A program made the translations under genes and the position numbers. This document shows positions 1 through 9,027 of a DNA stretch of 64,000 nucleotides, in pieces; position 1 is the stretch's first letter, and each line of letters opens with the position of its first letter. Below the pieces are notes generated by a model, which had not been told where the DNA came from, made no database searches, and saw only the letters and a program-made list of their open reading frames with translations. Where the stretch lies: the NCBI GenBank assembly GCA_024643345.1, contig JAHENB010000016.1, positions 1 through 64,000 of the forward strand, given 5' to 3'. This DNA comes from Maribacter sp. (lineage in GTDB: Bacteria; Bacteroidota; Bacteroidia; Flavobacteriales; Flavobacteriaceae).

Positions 1-93
1 GGCGCGTTCTTCAAGGGTTTCTGTCATTTTTTTTTCGGTTTTGGAGCAGGAAATGATCGACAAAATCAATAAAAAGCAGTTGAAATATTTCAT
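1..93 (-). CDS. Lipoprotein N-terminus, partial at left edge
   Basis: Reading the minus strand from an ATG at 93 gives 31 uninterrupted codons to the window edge. The product begins MKYFNCFLLILSIISCSK: a short basic start, a hydrophobic core and an I-I-S-C lipobox at Cys16, as expected for a signal-peptidase-II lipoprotein. The mature part visible (TEKKMTETLEERA) is too short to assign a family. A second ATG lies at codon 23 but would lose the signal peptide. It diverges from the histidine kinase operon that starts at about 293, so 94-292 is probably a shared promoter region. Confidence 0.6.
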   Translation of the reverse strand, partial: MKYFNCFLLILSIISCSKTEKKMTETLEERA

Positions 94-292
94 AAGGGCT
101 AAATTTTAGACCTACAAATAAAGCAATTTGACAACACTCTCGGGGCATCCCGTAACATTTTATTGTCCATGATATATATATTAAGGAGTTTTAGGCTGAA
201 TTAATGCTGAAAGTAGTTTTTGTGACTATGAAATGTAAGAAAAAAATGTAGGAATTAAATTCCTGTCCATTATAAACCAAACCGATCCCCCA

Positions 293-2077
293 TTGGAACT
301 GAACAAACTGCTCGCACAACTTTCCCACATTGAATCTTTGCTCCATGCATTCTCTTTTGAGACCCTTGAAGCTAGCGAAGCGGGACAATTGAAAAAAACT
401 TTTGATTCTTTCAAAGGCGCCCTGGAGGAAAAGATAAATGCTGCCGTGGCAGTGGGGAGGTCTTCTGATGAACAGGCTGATCTGCCCATCCATCCCTCTC
501 CTATTAATCGACCGACCGCTGCGCCCCAAATGGGCGAAGGCCTATTTATCGCGCAGGTAAGCCATGAAATCCGCACCCCTTTGAATGGGATCATCGGTTT
601 TACCGACTTGTTAAAAGAAGACGAACTCAGTCCGCTGCAGCGTGAAAGAGTAAATGCCATTGAAACTTCCTCCTATTCGCTGATGGAGATCATCAATGAA
701 CTCCTCGAATATTCAAAGCTTACATCGGGACTCGAGTCATTTGAATCGGTGCATTTTAGTTTCTATGCCCTGGTACGGGATATCGTTTACCTATGCAAGA
801 CCTTGATAGTGAGGAAAAAAGTACATCTGGAGGTCGATATGGATCCGGCCATCCCCGAAGTCTTGATGGGCGATCCCACCAAATTATCGCAGGTCTTGCT
901 CAACCTTTTGGGCAACGCGGTGAAATTTGTGGAAGAAGGGGAGATTTCCCTAAAAATCGTCCTTGATAAAGAACTAGACCAAAAGGTACGTCTACAATTT
1001 ATCGTGGCCGATAATGGCATCGGCATCGCCGAAGAACAACTGCCGTTCATATTCGATGCTTTCCGTCAGGCGAACCACATAAACACCGATCAGTACGGAG
1101 GTACCGGCTTGGGCCTTTCCATTGTTAAACAGATCATCGTAAGGCAAGGGGGCGATATCACCGTATCGAGCAATTTGGGGCAGGGCACCACATTTAAATT
1201 CTTTTTGCCGTTTGAAGTGGGGGATAAGGCAAAACTATCAAGGAAACCACAAGATAAAAACCATTTAAAGGAAGGTGCCAAACTGGTCAAGGGCATGGGC
1301 ATACTAGTCTTTGAGGATAATTTGCTCAACCAGCGCCTCATCGAACAACGGCTAAAAATTTGGGGCTGTAAGACTTTTGTGACCGATAATTACAATTTCG
1401 GACTGAACATTTTGCACCATCACCCTATCGATTTGGTACTAATGGATCTGCGTATGCCCGGAATGAGCGGATTTGAGGTCGCCGATCGTATTCGGCACCT
1501 ACAAAATGAAGCTATCAGAAACGTGCCCATCATAGCCCTTACCGCCGACTTTACCATACAGGATAAGGAGCGATCGGAAATGAACGGCATTAATGACTTC
1601 ATCTTGAAGCCATATAGTCCGGATGAATTGTTGTTGAAGTTGATAAAAAACCGAAATAGGGACAACGAGGTTCAAGAGGAGGAAGGCTTCAAACTCATGG
1701 CAATTGAAGAAATGGCCGTACCAACCATGGAATTTTCATTGGATACGGTCTTGCATGAATGCATGGGCCAGGTTGAACTGCTCGAAGAACTGGTAGTGCT
1801 ATACAAACAGAACGCCAAAGAATTCATGGCGGTGGCTGGCGAACATTTACAAAATGGCGATTTCAAGTCACTCGAATTTGCCCTGCATAAGATGAAATCA
1901 GGACTGGCGATGATGCAGACCGATGGTTTGCACGAAATCGTGGTACAGATGCACCATAACAGTAAGGAAGGCCAGGATTTGGCCTATCTGAACGATTTAT
2001 ACCAGGACTTCTTGGCTGCCTATCCCAAAGTGGAAAAGATGATTGACGGGGCCTTGTCAAAATTGAAAAAAACCTGA
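293..2077 (+). CDS. Cytoplasmic hybrid histidine kinase (HisKA-HATPase-REC-Hpt)
   Basis: A 594-residue sensor kinase without transmembrane segments, so its input is probably cytoplasmic or comes through a partner. After a ~75-residue helical N-terminus it has a HisKA dimerisation domain with phosphorylatable His91 in SHEIRTPLNG, then an HATPase_c domain with N box (LLGNAVKF, ~205-212), G1 (DNGIGI, 240-245) and G2 (GGTGLGLSI, 269-277). A receiver follows with acidic pocket E341/D342, phosphoacceptor Asp385 in LMDLRMPG and Lys439. The C-terminal Hpt domain carries His532 in the HKMKSG motif. All residues for a His-Asp-His relay are present; the next step is most simply the response regulator 4 nt downstream. 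The start is a TTG at 293; the frame is open back to 239 but offers only rarer starts (such as CTG 263), so the N-terminus is uncertain. First gene of the overlapped polysaccharide operon. Confidence 0.92.
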   Translation: MELNKLLAQLSHIESLLHAFSFETLEASEAGQLKKTFDSFKGALEEKINAAVAVGRSSDEQADLPIHPSPINRPTAAPQMGEGLFIAQVSHEIRTPLNGIIGFTDLLKEDELSPLQRERVNAIETSSYSLMEIINELLEYSKLTSGLESFESVHFSFYALVRDIVYLCKTLIVRKKVHLEVDMDPAIPEVLMGDPTKLSQVLLNLLGNAVKFVEEGEISLKIVLDKELDQKVRLQFIVADNGIGIAEEQLPFIFDAFRQANHINTDQYGGTGLGLSIVKQIIVRQGGDITVSSNLGQGTTFKFFLPFEVGDKAKLSRKPQDKNHLKEGAKLVKGMGILVFEDNLLNQRLIEQRLKIWGCKTFVTDNYNFGLNILHHHPIDLVLMDLRMPGMSGFEVADRIRHLQNEAIRNVPIIALTADFTIQDKERSEMNGINDFILKPYSPDELLLKLIKNRNRDNEVQEEEGFKLMAIEEMAVPTMEFSLDTVLHECMGQVELLEELVVLYKQNAKEFMAVAGEHLQNGDFKSLEFALHKMKSGLAMMQTDGLHEIVVQMHHNSKEGQDLAYLNDLYQDFLAAYPKVEKMIDGALSKLKKT

Positions 2078-2081
2078 GCGG

Positions 2082-2468
2082 ATGGACATGCAGAAAACGA
2101 TCTTATTGGCAGATGACGATGAATTGCTTGCGGCCTTACTGACTTTTAGATTACAAAAGGGCGGATATTCCGTGGTTTGGTGCCGCGACGGAAGGGAAGT
2201 GAAAGTACAATTGGCCAAGGCCATGCCAGATATGATCGTAAGCGATATCATGATGCCTTATTTCTCGGGGATCGAGCTGCTCGATTATGTAAGAAAGGAA
2301 CTAGGCTCTCCAACACCGATCATCATCATCTCTTCCGCGGGCAATGAGGAAAATGTAATGAGTGCATTTGAATTGGGCGCCAATGACTTTATTTCAAAGC
2401 CGGTTAGTCCGGCAGAACTCTTGATCCGGGTGGCCAGGGAATTGAACAAAACCAAAGTTGGATATTAA
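2082..2468 (+). CDS. Single-domain response regulator (CheY-like)
   Basis: A 128-residue stand-alone receiver. The acidic pair (DDD, 11-13), phosphoacceptor Asp55 in SDIMMP, Ser/Thr switch (IIISSA, ~81-86) and Lys106 in SKP are all present. No output domain is fused, so it must act by protein contact. Since the next gene overlaps its end and encodes a membrane-anchored HEAT-repeat scaffold, an inferred role is phosphorylation-dependent control of the polysaccharide machinery below. It is the natural acceptor for the Hpt domain of the preceding kinase. Starts 4 nt after the kinase stop codon, so the two are probably translationally coupled. Confidence 0.9.
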   Translation: MDMQKTILLADDDELLAALLTFRLQKGGYSVVWCRDGREVKVQLAKAMPDMIVSDIMMPYFSGIELLDYVRKELGSPTPIIIISSAGNEENVMSAFELGANDFISKPVSPAELLIRVARELNKTKVGY

Positions 2469-5208
2469 ATATACATACCATACCATCTCACTGATCACCG
2501 CACCTAAGCTGCACACCGACTTGCTTTGGGACTTGATCATGCTCTTTGTTGCCATTTCCGCGTTATACTTTGTGGCCATCTTTATTTTCAGGCATTTTAT
2601 TTCCAAAACCTCAAAAAGAACGGATCAGGTAAGAAAACAGCTGATGCCCATGGTAAGCGCTTTCCTTTTCCACGAGCAGCACGCTGGCACATCGGAACAA
2701 ATCGATTACGCACATCTTAAAATGGAAATGCGTTCGCTTTTGAAAAACAAATTTCACCAAAAGGTCTTGACCGGTATCTTACTTGAACTCCGACTGGACC
2801 TATCGGGCAGTTCCTTGTCAAAGTTATTCGCACTGTACCAAGACCTTGGAATGCATAGGTTCGCTTATTCAAAATTGCGGAGTTGGCGTTGGGAAAAGGT
2901 TTCCCATGGGATTCTGGAACTCACGAAAATGCAGGTGGCCGAATCCTATGGCTTCCTGACGAAATTCATCAACGACAAACGCCCAACCATCAGGAAACAG
3001 GCCGAAATTGCCGTGGTGACCCTGAAACCCGAGGGCCTCGATTACTTTTTGGATACCACCCGATATAAAATTTCAGAATGGCAACAATTGAAGCTGCTCG
3101 AGGTGATCAGAACCCAGGAAGATTATCTGCCCCCTAGTTTTAAGGGATGGCTTACTTCCAAAAACAAATATGTGGTCTTGTTCTCCCTTCGGTTGATAAA
3201 ACACTTCCATCAAAACGATGCCACCGCCTCCATCATCGAATTGGTAAAACATCGCAACAACCAAATTAAATTGGAGGCCATAGATTGCATCAGAACATTT
3301 CATATGACCTTGGCATTGGAAACCTTAAAAACGATTTTCTGGCGTTGCACGGCGGTTGTTAAGATTGCCATCCTCCAAGCTATAGGTAGTTTGGGCACCA
3401 TTGACGAGATAGAATTCTTGAAGCTCATCGAAAAAAAGGAAGCCAATTTTACCGTGAGGAGCAAGGCCTTGAGTGCCATTAATTTGATCAGCCCCGAAAG
3501 TGTCCTTCCCACCGAAGGTATTCTTGATACGAGCAGCTATAAAATTCCTGAAGACCTGCATCCTAAGGAAATAAAGGAAATGCCCCATGAAAAACTGTTT
3601 GAAGAGCAGGAGGTCGAAGAAACAACCACACCGATGGATACGGTGCAAAGTATTTCGGCATCATTGCCTTTAAATGATAGCATTCAGGAAGGAAGCGCTA
3701 TCGAATCTGAAATTGATCCCGAGCCAAAGACCAATACAGAAACACCGAAACTGAACGAGATTGAAGTCTTCTTCAATGAAGAAATCCTTGATAGGGAACC
3801 TGGCCTCGCCTTCGAAAGACCGTTGACGGTGCCCGATAAAACCAAAGACATAGAATTCACCATGGATTTCTTGCCCCTTGTGGTAAGTGATGCGAAGGAA
3901 TTGATATCATCGGGAAAATCTGTTGCTGAATTGCCGGTTGTTTTTGAAGAACTTAAGTGGGAATCGCCTGCTGCGGAGGACAAGGAAGCAAAAAAGCCAT
4001 TCCGGTTTGGGCTAATGGAAGAAGCGCTGAACTTTATTCCTTTGGTGGTTGGGGATAGCGATACCGAAGACCATGAATCGACTGCTGCCAAATTGGAAAA
4101 TAACGAGATCGATAAGCTTGGCCTTTTAGACATTGATTTGGACTATGAAATTGTCCGAACAGATATGGAGAAGGGCATACCAAAGGAAGAAGAATCGTTT
4201 TTGCTTTTGGAGGTTGAATATGAAGAAATCCAGGTATTACCAGAAGAAAGGGACATACCGAAGGCAATTACGGAATTTGAAGTTGACTATGAAAATATAT
4301 TGCCGGTACCCAGAGACATGATGAATGAGCTCGATACCGAGGCCGAAATGTCATTTATTGGTGAAACTATTGATGCTCAGGAATTACCACCTTGGCTTTT
4401 GAAAGAATTGGAGAACGTACCGTCAAGTGATATGGCTCCTGAATATTTAGAAGACTTAGAAGCGAATTTTGCACCACCCAAATCAGTGGCCGATTTCCAA
4501 AAGTTACTGACGCCGATACCCGCACGAAAAATATACCATAAGGACATTGAAGCTCAAATGCACCTCTTGGAAGATATCGAGCTTTTTGGCGATACGCGGG
4601 AAATCGATCTGTTGAAGGAATTACATCTGAAAGCGAAGCACGATATTGTAAGGGTGCGGATAGAAAGGCTTTTAAAACGTTTTTCAGAACCCATTACCGA
4701 TTATGCAGATGCAGATCGGGACCAACCGGAACTTGGATATTCCTTGCCAAGCTTTAGTATTTTTTCCGAATTGTTTCTGCACTGTGATACCGAGTCAAAA
4801 TTGATCTTACTAAAAGAGATTGCCTCCGTTGGCGATGAAAAGGAAGTCGCTTTCTTGAAAAAATTGTCCCAAGACCCAGAATCTCAGATCCGTGAACAAG
4901 CAGCCACAGCATTGCTAAAGCTGGAAGCTCTTCTGGAGGATAAGAAAAACATGTGGGAAACAAAGACCGAAGTCGAATCTGCTGCTATCAATATGGGATC
5001 CGATGATTATGAAATAGATCCCCTGATCAATGCCATAGAAGTTCATTTTAACCAATCCCTGAATATTTTCGATATCGGGTTCGATCTGGCCCTCGAAGAA
5101 GAAACGCCTTTGGTAAAAGAGCAAAAAAACGACAAAGAAGACGATCAAATAGGTTCACTTTGGCGGTCGATCAAGGAGTTTTCACAAAAACTAATTACAA
5201 AAAGCTAA
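2458..5208 (+). CDS. Membrane-anchored HEAT-repeat protein of polysaccharide operon
   Basis: A 916-residue protein with one N-terminal transmembrane helix (about residues 24-46, DLIMLFVAISALYFVAIFIF), then a cytoplasmic alpha-solenoid of HEAT-like repeats to about residue 330 (for example TIRKQAEIAVVTL). A long acidic low-complexity middle (~340-680) follows, then a second HEAT block (~700-840). HEAT solenoids are protein-binding scaffolds; no catalytic motif is visible. The gene overlaps the response regulator by 11 nt and ends in a TAATG overlap with the GT2 gene, so co-expression with both is strongly implied. I infer a link between the phosphorelay and the synthase. The start used is TTG 2458; ATG 2539 would begin inside the membrane helix and is a possible alternative. 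Confidence 0.8.
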   Translation: MDIKYTYHTISLITAPKLHTDLLWDLIMLFVAISALYFVAIFIFRHFISKTSKRTDQVRKQLMPMVSAFLFHEQHAGTSEQIDYAHLKMEMRSLLKNKFHQKVLTGILLELRLDLSGSSLSKLFALYQDLGMHRFAYSKLRSWRWEKVSHGILELTKMQVAESYGFLTKFINDKRPTIRKQAEIAVVTLKPEGLDYFLDTTRYKISEWQQLKLLEVIRTQEDYLPPSFKGWLTSKNKYVVLFSLRLIKHFHQNDATASIIELVKHRNNQIKLEAIDCIRTFHMTLALETLKTIFWRCTAVVKIAILQAIGSLGTIDEIEFLKLIEKKEANFTVRSKALSAINLISPESVLPTEGILDTSSYKIPEDLHPKEIKEMPHEKLFEEQEVEETTTPMDTVQSISASLPLNDSIQEGSAIESEIDPEPKTNTETPKLNEIEVFFNEEILDREPGLAFERPLTVPDKTKDIEFTMDFLPLVVSDAKELISSGKSVAELPVVFEELKWESPAAEDKEAKKPFRFGLMEEALNFIPLVVGDSDTEDHESTAAKLENNEIDKLGLLDIDLDYEIVRTDMEKGIPKEEESFLLLEVEYEEIQVLPEERDIPKAITEFEVDYENILPVPRDMMNELDTEAEMSFIGETIDAQELPPWLLKELENVPSSDMAPEYLEDLEANFAPPKSVADFQKLLTPIPARKIYHKDIEAQMHLLEDIELFGDTREIDLLKELHLKAKHDIVRVRIERLLKRFSEPITDYADADRDQPELGYSLPSFSIFSELFLHCDTESKLILLKEIASVGDEKEVAFLKKLSQDPESQIREQAATALLKLEALLEDKKNMWETKTEVESAAINMGSDDYEIDPLINAIEVHFNQSLNIFDIGFDLALEEETPLVKEQKNDKEDDQIGSLWRSIKEFSQKLITKS

Positions 5209-6635
5209 TGGATAGCGGGGTATTCGACATCATTCTGGAGTACATCAACGTTGTTTTCTATGGGTTCACCATATGCCTATTCTTGATATTCAGCACTATG
5301 GCCTATTTGGCTACGCGAAGCTCGATCCATTACCGCCACAAGAACAGTTTCGGGGACATTTCAAAGGTCATGGCCTCCCCTTTGGCGCCTAGCATCACGA
5401 TTATAGCTCCGGCCTATAACGAAGAGCTTACCATTGTGCAAAATGTTCGTTCCCTATTATCGTTGCAGTATGTGAACTATGAAGTGATGATCGTCAACGA
5501 CGGTAGTAAAGATGACACCCTTAAGCGTTTGATCCTGGCTTACGATTTGGTAAAGATCGAACAGGAAATTGATCCCAATTGGAAATCGAAACCCATCAGG
5601 GGCATCTATAAATCCAGACACCGGCCGTTTTCCAAACTTACGGTTATCGATAAGGAGAACGGGGGCAAATCGGACGCCTTGAATGCCGGGATGCAGCTTT
5701 CGGAGCATAAATATATTGGCTGCATTGACGTTGATTGTCTTTTGATGCCCGATGCTTTATTGCATGTGGTCAAGTCATTCTTTCAGCGTTCCAAAAAAAA
5801 GGTCATTGCGGTAGGTGGTGTCATTCGTGTCGCTAATTCTTGCAGGATATCGGGCGGGCAATTGGAAGAAATCAGACTGCCAACGAACTGGTTGGCCAAG
5901 TTTCAGCTCTTGGAATATACCCGCTCCTTTATCTTGGGCAGGATGGCATGGGGCAAAATCGACAGTTTATTGATCATTTCTGGTGCCTTTGGCTTTTTTG
6001 ACCGTGAGATTGCCTTGGCGGTAGGAGGTTATGATACGGATACGGTGGGGGAAGATATGGAGATCGTTTTTAAGATGAGGCGTTATATGCATGATCGAAA
6101 AGAGGCCTATACCATTGAATTTATTCCCGACCCACTTTGTTGGACCGAAGTCCCCGAGAGCATCAAGATCTTGATGAACCAAAGAGATCGATGGGCCAGG
6201 GGCAATGTTGAAACCTTGTACAAACACCGGGACATGTTCTTTAATTCGAAATTTGGAAGACTGGGCCTTCTCAGTTATCCCTATTGGTTCTTCTATGAAT
6301 GGATGGCCCCCATACTGGAATTCACGGGCTTGATCTCGATCATCCTATTCTATTATCTGGGGATTCTCAATACGGATTTCTTCATTGCATTGTCGGTAAT
6401 GGTCTATGCTTTTGCCATGATGTTTTCGTTCTACGCGATCCTATGGGAAGTGTATTCGTACAAGCAGTATAATAAAACCAAAGATATTTTGACCTTGATG
6501 CTCTTTGCGCTTATCGAACCCTTTGTATTTCATCCCATTGTTTCGTTTTCTGCAATACGGGGCAACTACAAGAAGCTTTTCGGCTTGGAAGGGGGTTGGG
6601 GCGACATAACACGTAAAGGATTTACCAAAGTTTAA
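5208..6635 (+). CDS. Membrane GT2 glycosyltransferase (BcsA/PgaC-like)
   Basis: A 475-residue processive-type family 2 glycosyltransferase. One N-terminal transmembrane helix precedes the GT-A domain, which shows the D,D,D,Q-x-x-R-W set: IVNDGSKDD (nucleotide binding), CIDVDC (DxD metal site), VGEDME (catalytic base region) and QRDRWARGN. Two to three C-terminal helices follow, the layout of cellulose, PNAG and hyaluronan synthases that polymerise and translocate a chain across the inner membrane. The sugar cannot be told from sequence. ATG 5208 overlaps the stop of the HEAT gene (TAATG); an in-frame start at 5160 would add 16 residues inside that gene and is less likely. The LTA-synthase-like and YaiO-like genes downstream suggest chain modification and export partners. 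Confidence 0.9.
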   Translation: MDSGVFDIILEYINVVFYGFTICLFLIFSTMAYLATRSSIHYRHKNSFGDISKVMASPLAPSITIIAPAYNEELTIVQNVRSLLSLQYVNYEVMIVNDGSKDDTLKRLILAYDLVKIEQEIDPNWKSKPIRGIYKSRHRPFSKLTVIDKENGGKSDALNAGMQLSEHKYIGCIDVDCLLMPDALLHVVKSFFQRSKKKVIAVGGVIRVANSCRISGGQLEEIRLPTNWLAKFQLLEYTRSFILGRMAWGKIDSLLIISGAFGFFDREIALAVGGYDTDTVGEDMEIVFKMRRYMHDRKEAYTIEFIPDPLCWTEVPESIKILMNQRDRWARGNVETLYKHRDMFFNSKFGRLGLLSYPYWFFYEWMAPILEFTGLISIILFYYLGILNTDFFIALSVMVYAFAMMFSFYAILWEVYSYKQYNKTKDILTLMLFALIEPFVFHPIVSFSAIRGNYKKLFGLEGGWGDITRKGFTKV

Positions 6636-6639
6636 GAAA

Positions 6640-9027
6640 ATGAACACGAGCCATTTAGATAGGTTTACCCTAAAACACTACACCAGATTGATGTTCTCAT
6701 TCTTTGGCTGTTTGGCGGTACTCTCTATATTCCAGTATACCACGCTCTATTTCAAAGGGGTGGTCGATACCATTTTTGGCACGAGCTTTCTCATAGCTTT
6801 GGTCCACCATTTGGGGTTTACCGCCTTGGTGGGAATCGTACTTACCTTTCCCTTCAATTTTTGGGAGAATTTCAGGCCTAGGTATGGTTTTGTGCTCACG
6901 ATTGTCGTTTTAATGCTGATATTGATAATTGAAGCCCTTCTCATCGCCTATTTTATAACAACTTTGGTCCCCTTGGGATCTGATTTACTGGGCTATAGCT
7001 TCGCAGATCTCAAGATGACCATTTCAAATTCGGGCGGCCAATCGTTCTATGTTGTTTTGGCCGTTGTGGCAATTACTGGCCTTTTCTTTGGTTTTTATAA
7101 GGTCACTTCCAAATTCTACCACAGGATCAGTAAAATGTATCCTTTTACCATCATCCTATTCAGTCTTTTTGTCGCTACCCTCTTTACCGATGGTAAGCCG
7201 ATCAATCAGAATAAAACGCAGTACCTGGCCATCAACCTGTACCAAAGCACCACTGAAGACAATTCCTATGTGGCCGATGTGGAATATCCGCTGATCAAAA
7301 GACCGGAGATGCCAGATGTTTTGGGCTCATATTTTAACCTGAAGGAGGATAAGCCCAATATCGTGTTTATTATGGTGGAAGGCCTGGGAAGGGATTTTGT
7401 AGGGGAAGGGGCCGAATATGGCGGATTCACCCCTTTTCTCGATTCATTGACCACCCAATCGCTCTATTGGGAGAATTGTTTGAGCACTACGGGGAGAACT
7501 TTTGGTGTACTTCCGGGATTGTTCGGTTCCCTGCCATTTGGTAAAAGCGGATTTATGGAATTGGACGAATACCCCAACAAGCTTACCCTCTTCAGTATCT
7601 TAAAGAACAATGGCTACAATACTTCCTATTATCAAGGTACAAATAGTTCTTTTGACAATATAGATAGGTTTTTGCGAAGTGAGGACCTTGATTTTGTTTT
7701 GGATAAGTCGGGTTTTGGAAGTAAATACGAATTACAGGCAAAAGATGCGGCCGGCTCCTCATGGGGATATCCTGATAAGGAGTTGTTCAAAAAAAGTATG
7801 AGCCTTCCAAGGGACCCTACGCAACCCCGTATGGAGGTTTACATGACCATCAGTACCCATGAACCCTTTATTCCGCCCACTCCAGAGTATTACGAAAAAA
7901 AGTTGGAAAAATTTATTTCGCAAGGCGATTTTACGGGCCAAAAACGGAAAGTAATCGAAAAAAACGATGGTGTTTTTGCCAGTCTGTTGTATACCGATGA
8001 TGCCTTGAAATGGGTGTTCGAAGCCTACAAAAAGCAGCCCAATTATGAAAATACCATTTTCGTGGTCACCGGTGATCATAGGTTGATTCCAATTCCTCAG
8101 CGCAATGCCTTGAGCCGTTTCCATGTGCCACTGATCATTTATAGTCCGTTGTTGAAAACGACCAGGAAAATGAGTTCGGTTTCTTCCCACTTCGATGTGG
8201 CGCCCACATTGTTGGCCATGCTAACGAACGCCTATAAGTTGAAAATGCCCAAAAAAGTGGCATGGATGGGCGGTACCCTAGATACCCAGGAAGCTTTCAG
8301 ATCTGTTAAGGACATCCCCTTGATGCGCAATAAAAACGAATTGAAGGAATTTATTAGTGGAACTAAAATTTATACCGATGGAAATGTCATGGAATTCGAT
8401 AAGAATATGGACCTCAGTTCTACTTTGGCCGGAAGTGCCAAATTGGAAAAGAAATTGGACAACTTTAAGGCCATGAACCAGTATGTGACCACAAATGACA
8501 AGATCATTCCCGACAGCCTGGCCATATTCACCCAACGGAGTGAAAAGTTTGAGGAAACCGACATGGTGTGGATCAATAGTGTATTCAACGGCCAAAATTT
8601 TGATAGGGCATTTTTTACCGCAAGGGACCTGGCGTTTGAAAAGGATTATGACAGGGCCTTGTTACTTTGTCGTTATATCATGTCCGAAGCGCCCAGCCAT
8701 ATAGACACAAAGGTTCTTACTGGAAGAATTTATGCCTGGATGGGGGAACGTGAAAAATCGATCCAGATACTCAATGATTGTGTTAAGATGAACCCCAACT
8801 ATATCGATTCCTATTCCGCACTTTTCGATGTTTACTTCTGGGCAGGAAAAGATAAGGAGGCCATGGAATTGATTGACAGGGTCGAGCAGAACAGTTCCAA
8901 TGCAAATGAGGTCGCCGATAAGATTAAAAGGGCCAAAAGAGAATATGCAAAGCTAGGGAACACTGCTTCTATCCAAGAAAGCAAAACCGTAAAACAGGGG
9001 ACCAAAGTGGCCGCCACCGATCAATGA
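6640..9027 (+). CDS. LTA-synthase-like phosphotransferase/sulfatase-fold enzyme with C-terminal TPRs
   Basis: A 795-residue inner-membrane protein. Four or five N-terminal transmembrane helices (to ~190) carry a periplasmic alkaline-phosphatase-superfamily domain. Its metal and nucleophile residues match LtaS-type enzymes: Glu247 (IMVEGLG), candidate nucleophile Thr287 (GRTFG) and Asp479-His480 (TGDHR). Such enzymes transfer phosphoglycerol or phosphoethanolamine, or cleave sulfate, from surface polymers. After the catalytic domain, TPR-like helices (~660-760) resemble those at the N-terminus of the next protein, which could let the two dock. It starts 4 nt after the GT2 stop and overlaps the next gene as ATGA. 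I infer periplasmic decoration or processing of the GT2 polymer; the transferred group is unknown. Confidence 0.85.
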   Translation: MNTSHLDRFTLKHYTRLMFSFFGCLAVLSIFQYTTLYFKGVVDTIFGTSFLIALVHHLGFTALVGIVLTFPFNFWENFRPRYGFVLTIVVLMLILIIEALLIAYFITTLVPLGSDLLGYSFADLKMTISNSGGQSFYVVLAVVAITGLFFGFYKVTSKFYHRISKMYPFTIILFSLFVATLFTDGKPINQNKTQYLAINLYQSTTEDNSYVADVEYPLIKRPEMPDVLGSYFNLKEDKPNIVFIMVEGLGRDFVGEGAEYGGFTPFLDSLTTQSLYWENCLSTTGRTFGVLPGLFGSLPFGKSGFMELDEYPNKLTLFSILKNNGYNTSYYQGTNSSFDNIDRFLRSEDLDFVLDKSGFGSKYELQAKDAAGSSWGYPDKELFKKSMSLPRDPTQPRMEVYMTISTHEPFIPPTPEYYEKKLEKFISQGDFTGQKRKVIEKNDGVFASLLYTDDALKWVFEAYKKQPNYENTIFVVTGDHRLIPIPQRNALSRFHVPLIIYSPLLKTTRKMSSVSSHFDVAPTLLAMLTNAYKLKMPKKVAWMGGTLDTQEAFRSVKDIPLMRNKNELKEFISGTKIYTDGNVMEFDKNMDLSSTLAGSAKLEKKLDNFKAMNQYVTTNDKIIPDSLAIFTQRSEKFEETDMVWINSVFNGQNFDRAFFTARDLAFEKDYDRALLLCRYIMSEAPSHIDTKVLTGRIYAWMGEREKSIQILNDCVKMNPNYIDSYSALFDVYFWAGKDKEAMELIDRVEQNSSNANEVADKIKRAKREYAKLGNTASIQESKTVKQGTKVAATDQ

